In this document: positions 18,673-27,825 of the stretch, in pieces
How positions within the stretch are numbered: position 1 is the stretch's first letter
Layout: the number at the start of each line of letters is the position of its first letter
NCBI GenBank assembly: GCA_937893675.1
Contig: CALBGI010000056.1
Span: 53,464 to 117,463, forward strand
DNA from: an uncultured Blautia sp.
Lineage (GTDB): Bacteria; Bacillota; Clostridia; Lachnospirales; Lachnospiraceae
Length of the DNA: 64,000 nt
Direction of reading: 5' to 3'
Notes under the pieces: model-generated
What the model saw: only the letters and a program-made list of their open reading frames with translations
What the model was told of the DNA's origin: nothing
The model's database searches: none
Program-made: the position numbers and the translations under genes

Positions 18673-19689
18673 ATGAAAAACAGAATAAAAGATCTTTCGG
18701 ATACCAATCTGCTTCTGAGCATTACCGTCATTGTTTTTGTTCTCATGTATGCGGGAGCGATGCTATTTCTGGGAGAGGGATTTTTAAAGCCGCAGACGTT
18801 TTTCAATATCCTGAACGCGCAGGCTGCGCTGATCATTACCGCCTGCGGACTGAGTCTTGTGATGATCACCGGTGGAATTGACATTTCCGTGGGCGGCGTG
18901 GTTGCTCTGGTGAGCATGTGCTGTGCGGTTTATCTGGACTACCAGGATGGAAATGTGTTCGGCGCAATCCTCATTTCCCTTGGCATTGGCGTTGCATTCG
19001 GCCTGGTGCAGGGCTTTCTGGTGGCGTACCTGGATATTCAGCCCTTTATCGTAACCCTGGCAGGTATGTTTTTTGCCAGAGGTATGACGACCATAGTGCA
19101 TACCAATCCGTTTAATGTAGCCAATGAGGATTTTGTCGCCCTCAAAATGACCCGTATCCCGGTTCCCGGCATGGGCTCTGTGAACAAGCTTGGCAAATAT
19201 GTCAACGCGTATGTGGAAATCGGCGTGATCGTGGCGATCCTGGTGGTGATCCTTCTGTTCTGTGTGCTTCGCTGGACAAAATTTGGCCGCGGCTTCTATG
19301 CTGTGGGCGGAAATCAGCAGAGCGCGCTGATGCTGGGAATCAATGTAAAGAGACAGCGCTTTATGGCGCAGCTTCTCTGCGGCGTGCTGGCGGGAATCGC
19401 AGGCTTTGTGTATTTCCTTCACGTAGGGTCCGGCTCGGCGTCCCATGCCAGCGGTATGGAGATGAACGCCATTGCCTCCTCCATCATCGGCGGTACGATG
19501 TTGACCGGTGGTGTGGGAAATGTCATTGGAACCCTGTTCGGCGTGCTCTCCCTGAGCACTATTCAGAATATCGTCTCCTCCGCAGGTCTCGACCAGGCAT
19601 GGTGGACCGGCATTACCATCGCAGCTATGCTGTGTTTGTTCCTGGTCATCCAGAGCGTAGTCATGGCGCGAAAAAAGAGAAGATCTTAA
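18673..19689 (+). CDS. yjfF: Furanose ABC transporter permease (YjfF-like)
   Basis: A 338-residue BPD_transp_2 permease with motifs ITGGIDISVGGVVAL and GGTMLTGGVGNVIG. The ATG at 18673 lies 9 bases after AAGGAGG and is preferred over the TTG at 18664. It follows the first permease by one base and closes the operon. Having two distinct permease genes marks this transporter as the ytf type, not the rbs type seen at 550-3004. Confidence 0.9.
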   Translation: MKNRIKDLSDTNLLLSITVIVFVLMYAGAMLFLGEGFLKPQTFFNILNAQAALIITACGLSLVMITGGIDISVGGVVALVSMCCAVYLDYQDGNVFGAILISLGIGVAFGLVQGFLVAYLDIQPFIVTLAGMFFARGMTTIVHTNPFNVANEDFVALKMTRIPVPGMGSVNKLGKYVNAYVEIGVIVAILVVILLFCVLRWTKFGRGFYAVGGNQQSALMLGINVKRQRFMAQLLCGVLAGIAGFVYFLHVGSGSASHASGMEMNAIASSIIGGTMLTGGVGNVIGTLFGVLSLSTIQNIVSSAGLDQAWWTGITIAAMLCLFLVIQSVVMARKKRRS

Positions 19690-19717
19690 ATTCATTCCAT
19701 ATTACACACATATTAGG

Positions 19718-19766
19718 AAAAGCTGTCGCTTTCACGATTTGAAAAATCGCAAAGCGGCAGCTTTTT
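19718..19766. terminator. Bidirectional terminator between ytf operon and araC-type gene
   Basis: AAAAGCTGTCGCTTT (from 19718) pairs with AAAGCGGCAGCTTTT (to 19765) with one wobble; the inner CGATT and AATCG extend the stem. A-rich and T-rich flanks allow it to serve both convergent units. Confidence 0.85.
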
Positions 19767-19770
19767 GCGT

Positions 19771-20775
19771 TTAAGGGTTTGTTACGGAAAAGGAGGTTTT
19801 TTGCAGCCGATACTCCTTGGGAGACATCTGAAATTTGCTGCGGAAAATGGAATAAAAATACGTCATGTTCTGATATCCCACCATTTGCGCAACCTGTTCT
19901 ACGGACATGGTTGTTTTGGAAAGATACTGCGCTGCATGATTCAGACGGATGTCTTTTATGAAGTCAGAAAAACTGGTGTTCAGCTCCTTCTTCATGCAGC
20001 GGGAAATGTATTTTTCTGTATAGCCAAAGGTATAAGCCACTTCTTTCAAGGTCACTGTGGAATAGTTTTTCTGTATATATAGAATGATACTGCTCAGAAA
20101 CTGGGAAGTGGGAAGCTGGTCGGAGGGAGTAAACTGGCTGGACAGGATCCTGGACATATACAGAAAAACCTCGATCAGTCCTGCTTCCAGAATTTTTTCG
20201 TATCCGGGCTGAGGCTGATAATATTCCTGGATCAGCCGGTGCAGGATCCCATAGATGGGAGAGTCCTCGGTTCGGTTTAAAATCAGGAAATCTACGGATT
20301 TTTGAAACTGGTAAAAATAGCTGATCACAAAATTTGACAGGACGTCGTTGGACATAAGCGAAAACATGGATTGCTGAAATACGTCCTTGGTGATCAGAAA
20401 ATTAAAGATAACGCTGGAGTCGCTGGGGGCTTTCAGATAATGAAGGGTATCGGGAGTCATGAACAGAAGGTCTTTTTCCTGCATATGTGACTCTATTCTG
20501 GAGGAGACGTTAATGCAGCTTCCCTTATATACATAGACCAGTTCAAAAAAGTTATGGTTATGGAAAGGCGCAGGGTGTGTCAGCGTATTTTCGTGAAGAG
20601 AGACATCAAAGGGATAAAAGACAGCGCCCTCCCCTCCACGGGGAGTGACGGTGTAATAATTATGATCTTTTAACTCCGACAGCGCTCTCTGGGCGTAGAA
20701 TTTCATTTTGTTTTGGTGCTCCGGCTGCGCATAGTCTTTTTTTATGTCTGAAATAATTTCATCGATGGTTTTCAT
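19771..20775 (-). CDS. AraC family regulator with cupin-like sensor domain
   Basis: A 334-residue protein. The N-terminal half has a cupin-like region around HPAPFHNHNFFELVYVYKG. Two AraC helix-turn-helix motifs follow at about residues 230-330 (VTLKEVAYTFGYTEKYISR and VEQVAQMVGYQNMTYFYS). It is divergent from the secreted glycosidase gene at 21019 and most likely activates it when the cognate sugar is present. Confidence 0.9.
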   Translation of the reverse strand: MKTIDEIISDIKKDYAQPEHQNKMKFYAQRALSELKDHNYYTVTPRGGEGAVFYPFDVSLHENTLTHPAPFHNHNFFELVYVYKGSCINVSSRIESHMQEKDLLFMTPDTLHYLKAPSDSSVIFNFLITKDVFQQSMFSLMSNDVLSNFVISYFYQFQKSVDFLILNRTEDSPIYGILHRLIQEYYQPQPGYEKILEAGLIEVFLYMSRILSSQFTPSDQLPTSQFLSSIILYIQKNYSTVTLKEVAYTFGYTEKYISRCMKKELNTSFSDFIKDIRLNHAAQYLSKTTMSVEQVAQMVGYQNMTYFYSIFRSKFQMSPKEYRLQKTSFSVTNP

Positions 20776-21018
20776 GTGATGTCCCCGTTTCCTGATTTTG
20801 TAATTTGCAGAAAACTTTCCGTTAAATTTCTGTAGAATTTTATATTACCATATTTTGGGCTGATTTAAAGACTTTTTTGACAGGCATTTTTGGGCAAATA
20901 GGTTATAAATTGGATTCCTTTTCGTCAATGATTTCATTTTCAAGGTCATATATAATAAATGACACCAACAAAACGTGCATGATAAGTACAAAATGCACAG
21001 GAATGAAAGGAGAAAGCA
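20776..21018. promoter_or_regulatory. Divergent promoter region of araC-type and glycosidase genes
   Basis: TATAAT at 20951-20956 is a likely -10 for the glycosidase and lacks a matching -35, which fits AraC-dependent activation. TTGACA at 20877-20882 is followed by TATAAA only after 21 bases, a poor spacing. AAAGGAG precedes the ATG at 21019. Confidence 0.4.
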
Positions 21019-24000
21019 ATGAAAAAGAAGATGGTAGCTGGCTTATTGAGCGCCCTGATGATTTCATCTGCTGTATTTTCTGCCCTTCCGGTTATGGCAG
21101 AAACCGACAGCTCTTTTAAAGAGATGCTGGAAAGCAATTACACAGACCCGGACCGTGTGTACAGTTCGGATGTGCGATGGTGGCTTGGAGAGGCCTCCAA
21201 TACGGATGAGGTGCTTTTGGACGAAATCCAGGCGTTGTATGACGGGGGATTCCGCGGCGTTGAGTTATGTATGCAGAGTGACGAGGCAGCAGACGACGCC
21301 ACCTATGCGTACGGATCTGAGATGTGGGCGCACAAATGGAATTTGGTGATGAACAAGCTTCTGGACCTTGGCATGGGAGTGTATCTGACCTCCGGTACCA
21401 ACTGGGCAACATCCAATGTCCCGGCATCCAGTATCGACCCGGCCAGCCAGGAGGCACTTCAGGTTCTGGCGATTTCCGATGTGGAAAAACCGATGACAGT
21501 AAAAGCAGGGGAGACCTATTCAGGAGCCGTTCAGCTTCCGGCAACACCCCAGGAGAATACGGAGCTGAACACAGTCTACGCATATAAAGTGGGAAAAACC
21601 GACGACGGAACGGACAGGACAACCATTGAATATGGCTCTGCCGTAAAGCTCTGGGACAGAAGAGATGAGACACACGAAGATTTTGTGACACAGGGCAGCG
21701 ATGCGAAAGATTATACGGTGACCTGGACGGCTCCGGAAGGAGATGGCGAGTATCAGATCATCGCGACCTGGAGTCAGGGTGCCTACAACAGTTATGCGCC
21801 TGGCGTGGAGCCCTGCTATACAACCAACTATTTTGACGAGCGGGGCGTAGAAGCGCTGAAGAAATTCTGGGAAGAGCATTATTTAAGCGATCCGGAGCTG
21901 GTTGAGAAGATCAAAAAAGGCGATGTACAGCTGTTTATGGATTCTCTGGAGCTCACCTATGGCGACGGCTTTACCTGGTGGTGCGAAGACGCGGTGGAAA
22001 AATTCCAGGAAATCAAAGGCTATGATCCAATGCCCTATATCATCATGGTCAGCGGTATCGGCAGCGGCTTTGAATTCAGCCTGAACACCTATTATGACAT
22101 GAACGGTGTGAACGATTTCATTTTCGGAGAACAGAATATGGCGACCTATATGCTGAGCTCCAGTGACGAATATGATAATCTTACCCTTCGTGAGCAGATT
22201 GTAAACGACTGGCAGGACGTTATGACCCAGCTCTATGAGGAACGGATGCTGCAGCCCTTAAAGGAGTGGCTTAACAGCTTCGGCATCAAGACCAGAGCGC
22301 AGATTTCCTATGGAAAAGCAGTGGAGATCACAGAGCCTTCCGCATATGTGGATTATCCGGAGGCAGAGAACCTGAACCAGTACAATCAGGCAGATATCCT
22401 CCGCCTGCACACCGCAGGAGCAAAGCTGCAGAATAAGGTGCTTTCCACAGAGACAGGAGGAAACGAAAGCAGTTACAGTCAGTCCTTCCAGAGACTGCTG
22501 GATGAGATCTATTCGCAGTATGCCGTGGGATTCCAGAGGGTTGTATGGCATATCTGGACCTCTGAATATGGTTATGGAAACAGTGAGTGGCCGGGATATG
22601 TCAGCGGAAGCGGAGACTTCTATCGCTGGGGCAACCGCGAGCCTTCTTATGCAAATTATGATGAATTCAATGCACACATCGGACGTATCCAGAAGCTGAT
22701 GCAGACCGGAAAATCCCGTACAGACATTGGTTTTATCCATAACAGCTGGACGCAGGGTATGAGAACCTATGCAGAAGATGGTTCCTATTCTCAGAAATCC
22801 AAAAACTGGCAGTATGCCCATGAAGGTGTGGAATATCGTCCCACAGAGCTTCAGGATCACGGATATACGTACGATTATGTAAGCCCGGACCTTCTCACGA
22901 TCGACCGCAGCGACGACAGCGATTACGTTGCAATGCCGGGTGAAGTGACAAAGGTGGAATACAATGCCGAGACCGGTACGCTTGAGGGCGCCGGATACAA
23001 AGCGCTTGTAATTTATCAGGACTGGATGGATCCGGATGGAGCAGAAACCATCCTTGAGCTTGCAAAACAGGGAATGCCGGTTGTCATCCTTGAGAATGCG
23101 GCCCAGATCAGCACCTTTACAAGTGATGTCAGCAGCAAAGGCAATAAGCTCAGCGATATCATGGATGAGATGAAAGGTCTGGAAAATGTCCGGGTAGCGG
23201 CTGTAAATGATGAAAAGATCAATTACAGAAAAGCAGAGACCGGCGCTTATGACGACGATGTTTACGAAAAACTTCTGGAGCTTGGGGTAACTCCGTATGC
23301 AGGCTTTGAGGAAGAAAACCATCAGATTCTCACACAGACCCGTGAAGATGAAGAAGGAAACAGATACCTGTACGCATACAACTACTGCCCGAACGATTAT
23401 CACCAGTACAGCTCCAAAGAAGAAGTGAAAACAGAAGATCATGGATTGAATTGTACGACGGAAATGAAAATAGAAGGTCAGTATATCCCGTATATGATCG
23501 ATTCTTATTCCGGCGAAGTAACAGAGCTTGCAGATTACAGCTATGAGGATGGAAATACAGTATTTACGATTGATCTGGATTACGGCAATATTGCGCTGTA
23601 TGCCTTTGAGGCAGCAGACCAGGAAAAAGACAATACCATCAAATCCACAACTGCAGAGTCCTCCTACATGAGCGACAATGGACCGGTTATCCGTGTGACA
23701 GAAGCCGGAACCTATGAAACAGAGCTGAACAATGGAAACAACGTTTCTTCCGAGGTTGAGGAAGTCGCTGCTGCATCTGATATCACTGGCTGGACATTGG
23801 ATGTCACCTCATGGACGGCCGGCGACCAGGTATTGTCTTCGGTTGAAAAAATTGGGGATGTCACAACAGAGAACAAGCTGACAGAGACCAGGAAAACAGA
23901 AATCCCAGGAATCAAACTGGATACGCTGACGACCTGGGACAATATTCCTGAGGTTGGAAAAGAAGTTTCCGGTACCGGCGTTTATACCGCAGAATTTGAG

Positions 24001-24462
24001 TGGGATTCCACAAAGGCAGACGGCGCATATATTGACTTCGGCGATACGCTTGACCAAAGCATGACAGTTGAGATCAATGGCGTGAGAGTCAACGGTGCAG
24101 AAAGCCAGAATCCGACCAAAAAACCCGTGACCGTTGAAGGAACCGTATACAATGAAAACGGGGAAGAAGTGGCTTATGAGGGAACGGAAGGCAGAGTATC
24201 CTATACCGGCGGAATCAACTGGGATAAACCGGTTGTGGATGTGGGAGAATATCTGCAGGATGGAACCAATACCATTCGGATCGTTTACAATTCTTCGCTT
24301 ACCAACGCAGCTCTTGCGGCAGGAATCATCGGGGAGCGGGATATGGTAGGTACCGCATGGTACGGAGCCACCTCCATCTGGTGGGGAACCGACGTTACTT
24401 ACAGAGCGAATGGTCCGGCACAGGCCAAACTCATTCCTTACCGTGATGTTCAGATTGCATAA
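21019..24462 (+). CDS. Secreted GH106-like glycoside hydrolase (alpha-L-rhamnosidase family)
   Basis: A large protein of 1147 residues with a signal peptide (residues 1-27, ending PVMA). The early segment RWWLGEASNTDEVLLDEI followed by GGFRGVEL is the barrel start typical of GH106 proteins. FMDSLE and the later W, F and Y-rich blocks match the same family. The C-terminal 250 residues look like a carbohydrate-binding beta-sandwich (VSGTGVYTAEF, then a GTNTIRIVYNSS segment). No LPxTG anchor or S-layer repeats are seen, so it is probably released. GH106 enzymes cleave terminal L-rhamnose from plant glycans and glycosides; the exact substrate here is unknown. Confidence 0.75.
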   Translation: MKKKMVAGLLSALMISSAVFSALPVMAETDSSFKEMLESNYTDPDRVYSSDVRWWLGEASNTDEVLLDEIQALYDGGFRGVELCMQSDEAADDATYAYGSEMWAHKWNLVMNKLLDLGMGVYLTSGTNWATSNVPASSIDPASQEALQVLAISDVEKPMTVKAGETYSGAVQLPATPQENTELNTVYAYKVGKTDDGTDRTTIEYGSAVKLWDRRDETHEDFVTQGSDAKDYTVTWTAPEGDGEYQIIATWSQGAYNSYAPGVEPCYTTNYFDERGVEALKKFWEEHYLSDPELVEKIKKGDVQLFMDSLELTYGDGFTWWCEDAVEKFQEIKGYDPMPYIIMVSGIGSGFEFSLNTYYDMNGVNDFIFGEQNMATYMLSSSDEYDNLTLREQIVNDWQDVMTQLYEERMLQPLKEWLNSFGIKTRAQISYGKAVEITEPSAYVDYPEAENLNQYNQADILRLHTAGAKLQNKVLSTETGGNESSYSQSFQRLLDEIYSQYAVGFQRVVWHIWTSEYGYGNSEWPGYVSGSGDFYRWGNREPSYANYDEFNAHIGRIQKLMQTGKSRTDIGFIHNSWTQGMRTYAEDGSYSQKSKNWQYAHEGVEYRPTELQDHGYTYDYVSPDLLTIDRSDDSDYVAMPGEVTKVEYNAETGTLEGAGYKALVIYQDWMDPDGAETILELAKQGMPVVILENAAQISTFTSDVSSKGNKLSDIMDEMKGLENVRVAAVNDEKINYRKAETGAYDDDVYEKLLELGVTPYAGFEEENHQILTQTREDEEGNRYLYAYNYCPNDYHQYSSKEEVKTEDHGLNCTTEMKIEGQYIPYMIDSYSGEVTELADYSYEDGNTVFTIDLDYGNIALYAFEAADQEKDNTIKSTTAESSYMSDNGPVIRVTEAGTYETELNNGNNVSSEVEEVAAASDITGWTLDVTSWTAGDQVLSSVEKIGDVTTENKLTETRKTEIPGIKLDTLTTWDNIPEVGKEVSGTGVYTAEFEWDSTKADGAYIDFGDTLDQSMTVEINGVRVNGAESQNPTKKPVTVEGTVYNENGEEVAYEGTEGRVSYTGGINWDKPVVDVGEYLQDGTNTIRIVYNSSLTNAALAAGIIGERDMVGTAWYGATSIWWGTDVTYRANGPAQAKLIPYRDVQIA

Positions 24463-24497
24463 ATAAAAAATAAAGGGAAAAGGCATCTGGTCCTTGA

Positions 24498-24528
24498 TCG
24501 CCCCTGCCCGTTTTACGGGTGGGGGCGA
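24498..24528 (+). terminator. Strong GC-rich hairpin after the glycosidase gene
   Basis: The stem TCGCCCCTGCCCGT pairs over 14 bases (two wobbles) with ACGGGTGGGGGCGA around a TTT loop. No T-run follows, so it may be a terminator, an mRNA-stabilising hairpin, or both. Confidence 0.55.
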
Positions 24529-24622
24529 CTGTTATACAGAAAAATTTTCCGCACATCCGACCTCCCTTGTCCGTTATAATAAGTGAAAGCAGTTTACCAA
24601 AAGCAAGAAAGGGGGAGGGCAG

Positions 24623-25087
24623 TTGTCTGTGGATCTGGAAGAGCGGTATGACTGTATATACCGCTACTGTTATATGAAGCTTCAAAACCGCCAGGCTGCG
24701 GAGGACGCCACACAGGAGACCTTTCTCGCGTTTCTGGAGAGCGGCACCTATCGGGATATGGGCCGGGAGCTTTCGTACCTTTACACCATTGCGCGCAGCA
24801 AATGTATGGATCATTACCGAAAAAAGGAATGCCTGCCTTTATCCGGAGAAGCAGAAGCGCAGGAGGAAGACATAGCGCAGAGGCTGGTGGTTTCGCAGTC
24901 GCTTCAGGAGGCGTTAAGGGCGCTTTCGGAAGAGGAGCAGGAGCTGATCTTTCTGCGGTATGTCAATGAGACTCCGATGGGAGTCATGGCGCAGCTGACC
25001 GGTCAGTCCCGGTTTGCGGTGAGGCGCAGACTGAAACACATTCTCAGTAAGCTGGGCGGGATCCTGGGAGAGGAGGACGGATTTTGA
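24623..25087 (+). CDS. ECF-type RNA polymerase sigma factor
   Basis: A short sigma factor (154 residues or fewer) with region 2 (YMKLQNRQAAEDATQETFLAFL) and region 4 (LSEEEQELIFLRYVNETPMGVMAQLT). It directs RNA polymerase to a small regulon, probably including its own operon. The start is TTG at 24623, or the in-frame GTG at 24629, which has better spacing (10 bases) from GGAGG. It overlaps the next gene by four bases. No classic zinc anti-sigma motif is found in the neighbour. Confidence 0.87.
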   Translation: MSVDLEERYDCIYRYCYMKLQNRQAAEDATQETFLAFLESGTYRDMGRELSYLYTIARSKCMDHYRKKECLPLSGEAEAQEEDIAQRLVVSQSLQEALRALSEEEQELIFLRYVNETPMGVMAQLTGQSRFAVRRRLKHILSKLGGILGEEDGF

Positions 25088-25821
25088 AGAGAGAACAACA
25101 AAAACAACTGGTGCGGGAATTAAAAGCGTTTTATCAGGTTCCGGCTCCCAAAGAGAGAGACCTGTTTCTCCGAGAGTTGGGAGAGCCGGAGATTTCTGCC
25201 ATACGATTTTTTTTCATTCAGGCGGGTTATATTCACAAAGGTGTGATTGCGGCGTCGGTTGGGGTGTTTGCTCTGATACTGGTTCTGATGGAAGGCGCAG
25301 CGCGTCTGGATGAGGAAATGCTCTGGTCAGCGGCGGCCTGCGTTCCTTTTCTGGCCATGCTGGCCGCGGCGGAGGGCGCGCGCTCCCGAAGGTGGGGAAT
25401 GGATGAGCTGGAGCTGGCCGCGCCTTTTTCCCTGCGGGCAGTCTGGCTTGCCAGAGCAGGTTTTCTGGGGATTCTCAATCTGGCCGGGCTTCTTCTTGGC
25501 GCGCCTCTTATCTGGGGGCTTGGCCGGGGAACAGCGGTGCAGGCCGGAGTGTTTCTCCTGATTCCATATCTGCTTTCGGCTTTTTTGAACCTTTGGATCC
25601 AGAGAAGGTGCAGGGGGCGGGACGCACTTTATACCAGCGTGGGCGTCACGGCTCTGGTGAGTGTTCTGGGAGTGACAGCGTATCTGACCGGGATGACGGC
25701 GGAGAAGATGACATCCGCCGTTCCCTGGGAGCTTTTGCTTCTGGCGCTTCTGGTCCTGGTGGGAAATGAATGGTGCAAGACAGTAAAACAGGCGGAGGAA
25801 TACACATGGAACTTATCATAG
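25084..25821 (+). CDS. Membrane protein of the sigma-ABC operon
   Basis: A 245-residue protein with a soluble N-terminus of about 50 residues and about six membrane helices. The start is a TTG overlapping the sigma factor stop, with AGGAGG upstream. I do not recognise a named family. Its position between the sigma factor and an ABC ATPase, and the cytoplasmic N-terminus joined to helices, suggest an anti-sigma factor or a transporter accessory subunit; this is inference. Confidence 0.75.
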   Translation: MKREQQKQLVRELKAFYQVPAPKERDLFLRELGEPEISAIRFFFIQAGYIHKGVIAASVGVFALILVLMEGAARLDEEMLWSAAACVPFLAMLAAAEGARSRRWGMDELELAAPFSLRAVWLARAGFLGILNLAGLLLGAPLIWGLGRGTAVQAGVFLLIPYLLSAFLNLWIQRRCRGRDALYTSVGVTALVSVLGVTAYLTGMTAEKMTSAVPWELLLLALLVLVGNEWCKTVKQAEEYTWNLS

Positions 25822-26507
25822 ACAGACTGACAAAGCAGTACAAAAACAAAATTGCCGTGGACCGGTTTTCTATCACCATGGGCCCCGGAGTCTATGGCCT
25901 TCTGGGCTCCAACGGAGCAGGAAAAACCACACTGATGCGTATGATCTGCGGAATCCTGAAGCCCACAGGGGGAACGGTGACCTTTGACGGCATGGATGCC
26001 TCCATGGAGGAATATCGGCGGGTGCTCGGGTATCTGCCGCAGGATTTTGGATATTATCCCAATTTTACAGGACTTGATTTTCTTGTCTATATGGGCGTTC
26101 TGAAAGGGATGACAAAAAGCAGGGCAAAAAAACGGAGCAGGGAGCTCATTGCGCTGGTGGGGCTTACGGAGATGGAAAAGAAAAAGATCCGCACGTATTC
26201 CGGCGGCATGAAGCAGAGGCTTGGCATTGCGCAGGCGCTTCTGGGGAACCCAAAGCTCATTATCCTGGATGAGCCCACCGCAGGGCTTGACCCCAAGGAG
26301 CGGGTGCGCTTCCGGGAGCTTATCGCAGAGCTGGGAAAGAAAAATATTGTGATTCTTTCTACGCATATTGTATCGGATATCGACAAAATTGCAGACAGGA
26401 TTCTTCTGATGAAGAATGGACAGCTGATTTTTTCCGGCTCCAGAGAGGAAATTGACGGGGATTTGGAGCATTTTTATCTGGAAGAATTTGAGGAGGAGCA
26501 CGTATGA
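25806..26507 (+). CDS. ABC-2 type transporter ATP-binding protein
   Basis: A 233-residue single ATPase domain with Walker A GSNGAGKTT, signature YSGGMKQRLGIAQ and Walker B LIILDEPTAGLD. The ATG at 25806 follows GGAGG; a longer in-frame start at 25770 lies inside the previous gene and is unlikely. It overlaps the membrane protein gene by 16 bases and the permease gene by four. It drives an exporter whose cargo is unknown, perhaps an antibiotic or lipid. Confidence 0.92.
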   Translation: MELIIDRLTKQYKNKIAVDRFSITMGPGVYGLLGSNGAGKTTLMRMICGILKPTGGTVTFDGMDASMEEYRRVLGYLPQDFGYYPNFTGLDFLVYMGVLKGMTKSRAKKRSRELIALVGLTEMEKKKIRTYSGGMKQRLGIAQALLGNPKLIILDEPTAGLDPKERVRFRELIAELGKKNIVILSTHIVSDIDKIADRILLMKNGQLIFSGSREEIDGDLEHFYLEEFEEEHV

Positions 26508-27700
26508 GCGAGTTTTGGACGTTGGTGGGTTTTGAGTATAAAAAGCTTTTTAAACGGCGCATGGTGTGGATCACGCTGGCGGTCATGCTGACACTGACAG
26601 TCTTTTCCGCGGTTGCGCCCCTCATAGGCGGCGTGTATGTGGATGGGCAGCGGGTGGAGGGCACCTGGGAGATGAATGAGCGGGACATGGCTTACGCGAA
26701 GGCTCTTTCCGGCACGCCTCTGAATGAAGAGAACCTCAAAAAAGTCCGGGAGGCCTACAAACAGCTTCCAGAGGGAACCGTTTTTGTCTCCGCGGTGGAG
26801 GTGTTTGACAAGTATGCGGCCCCCTATCAGGAGCTGTGGAACATGGCGGTACAGATGAGCCCTACAAGCGAAGGGCGGGACAATATTTATCTTCCGGCAG
26901 AAAAGCTTTATGAAATGCGCCGGGCTTATCAGGAGGCGTCCTGGGAACGGGATTATTTCACAGAGGGAGAAAAAGAGGAGCTTCGCGCCCGGGACGCACA
27001 GGTGCAAAAGCCATTTGTCTATGAATACAGTGAAAGCTGGAAGAACATCATGGACATGTTTCTCACCCTGGGGGTTATGCAGGTGCTGGCGGTTTCTGTC
27101 TGTGTGCCCATGATTTTTTCGGAGGAACACAGCCGCAAAACACGGGCGTTGATCCTGTGCACACCCAGGGGCAAAAAAATGCTCTATAAAGCCAAGGCTT
27201 TTACCGCATGCAGCTTCAGCATTGCTGTGACTCTGGCGCTGATCGCGGTGGCAGCGGTCCCCACGTTTTTTATCTACGGAGCAGAAGGCTTTGGGGCGCA
27301 GATACAGAATCACGATCCTCTGGCGCCCTGGCATCTGCGTGTGGGGCAGGCAGTTCTGATCATGGTGGGAATCAGCGTGGCGGCAGCGTTGATCCACGGC
27401 GCGTTTCTTGCGGTTCTGGCGGAAAAGACCAGAAGCGCCCTCATTCCCATGGCCCTGCTGGTAGGGCTCCTGATCGCGGGGCAGGTGGTAAACATTCCTG
27501 CCTACCTGCGGGTACTGTCAAAGCTTTGGAGCGGGCTTCCTACCAATATGGTGGCATACTGGAACGTATTCAGCGACTATCTTTACAGTCTGTTCGGCCA
27601 TTATTTTACCACCTGGCAGGTGATCCCGGCGGTGTATGTTCTGGCGGGGGCGGCGATGCTCTGGATCGGCGGGAAAATTTACCGCAGGGCAGACAAATAA
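26504..27700 (+). CDS. ABC-2 type transporter permease
   Basis: A 398-residue permease with one N-terminal helix (after FEYKKLFKRR), an extracytoplasmic domain of about 150 residues, then about five helices. This is the layout of ABC-2 efflux permeases related to bacitracin- and gliding-type exporters. It overlaps the ATPase gene (ATGA) and ends the operon. Together the four genes form a self-contained sigma-controlled export unit. Confidence 0.85.
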   Translation: MSEFWTLVGFEYKKLFKRRMVWITLAVMLTLTVFSAVAPLIGGVYVDGQRVEGTWEMNERDMAYAKALSGTPLNEENLKKVREAYKQLPEGTVFVSAVEVFDKYAAPYQELWNMAVQMSPTSEGRDNIYLPAEKLYEMRRAYQEASWERDYFTEGEKEELRARDAQVQKPFVYEYSESWKNIMDMFLTLGVMQVLAVSVCVPMIFSEEHSRKTRALILCTPRGKKMLYKAKAFTACSFSIAVTLALIAVAAVPTFFIYGAEGFGAQIQNHDPLAPWHLRVGQAVLIMVGISVAAALIHGAFLAVLAEKTRSALIPMALLVGLLIAGQVVNIPAYLRVLSKLWSGLPTNMVAYWNVFSDYLYSLFGHYFTTWQVIPAVYVLAGAAMLWIGGKIYRRADK

Positions 27701-27704
27701 AAGG

Positions 27705-27733
27705 TTGAAGAGAAGCAGGGATTTGGATATAAT
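27705..27733 (+). promoter_or_regulatory. Promoter of the LysR-type gene
   Basis: TTGAAG (27705-27710), a 17-base spacer and TATAAT (27728-27733) form a near-consensus vegetative promoter just after the ABC permease stop. Confidence 0.7.
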
Positions 27734-27747
27734 AAATGATAAGTGAC

Positions 27748-27806
27748 AGCAGGAAGAAATCTATGTGGGAGACAGGAATCGTCTGCATGGATTTTTCCTG
27801 CTTTTT
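27748..27806 (+). terminator. Hairpin with T-run in the LysR gene leader
   Basis: AGCAGGAAGAAATC (27748-27761) pairs, with one bulge, with GATTTTTCCTGCT (27790-27802), followed by T's. It could end the ABC operon. It also lies after the 27705 promoter and before the LysR ribosome binding site, so it could act as an attenuator. Confidence 0.55.
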
Positions 27807-27825
27807 CTAAAAAGGAGGACGAAAC

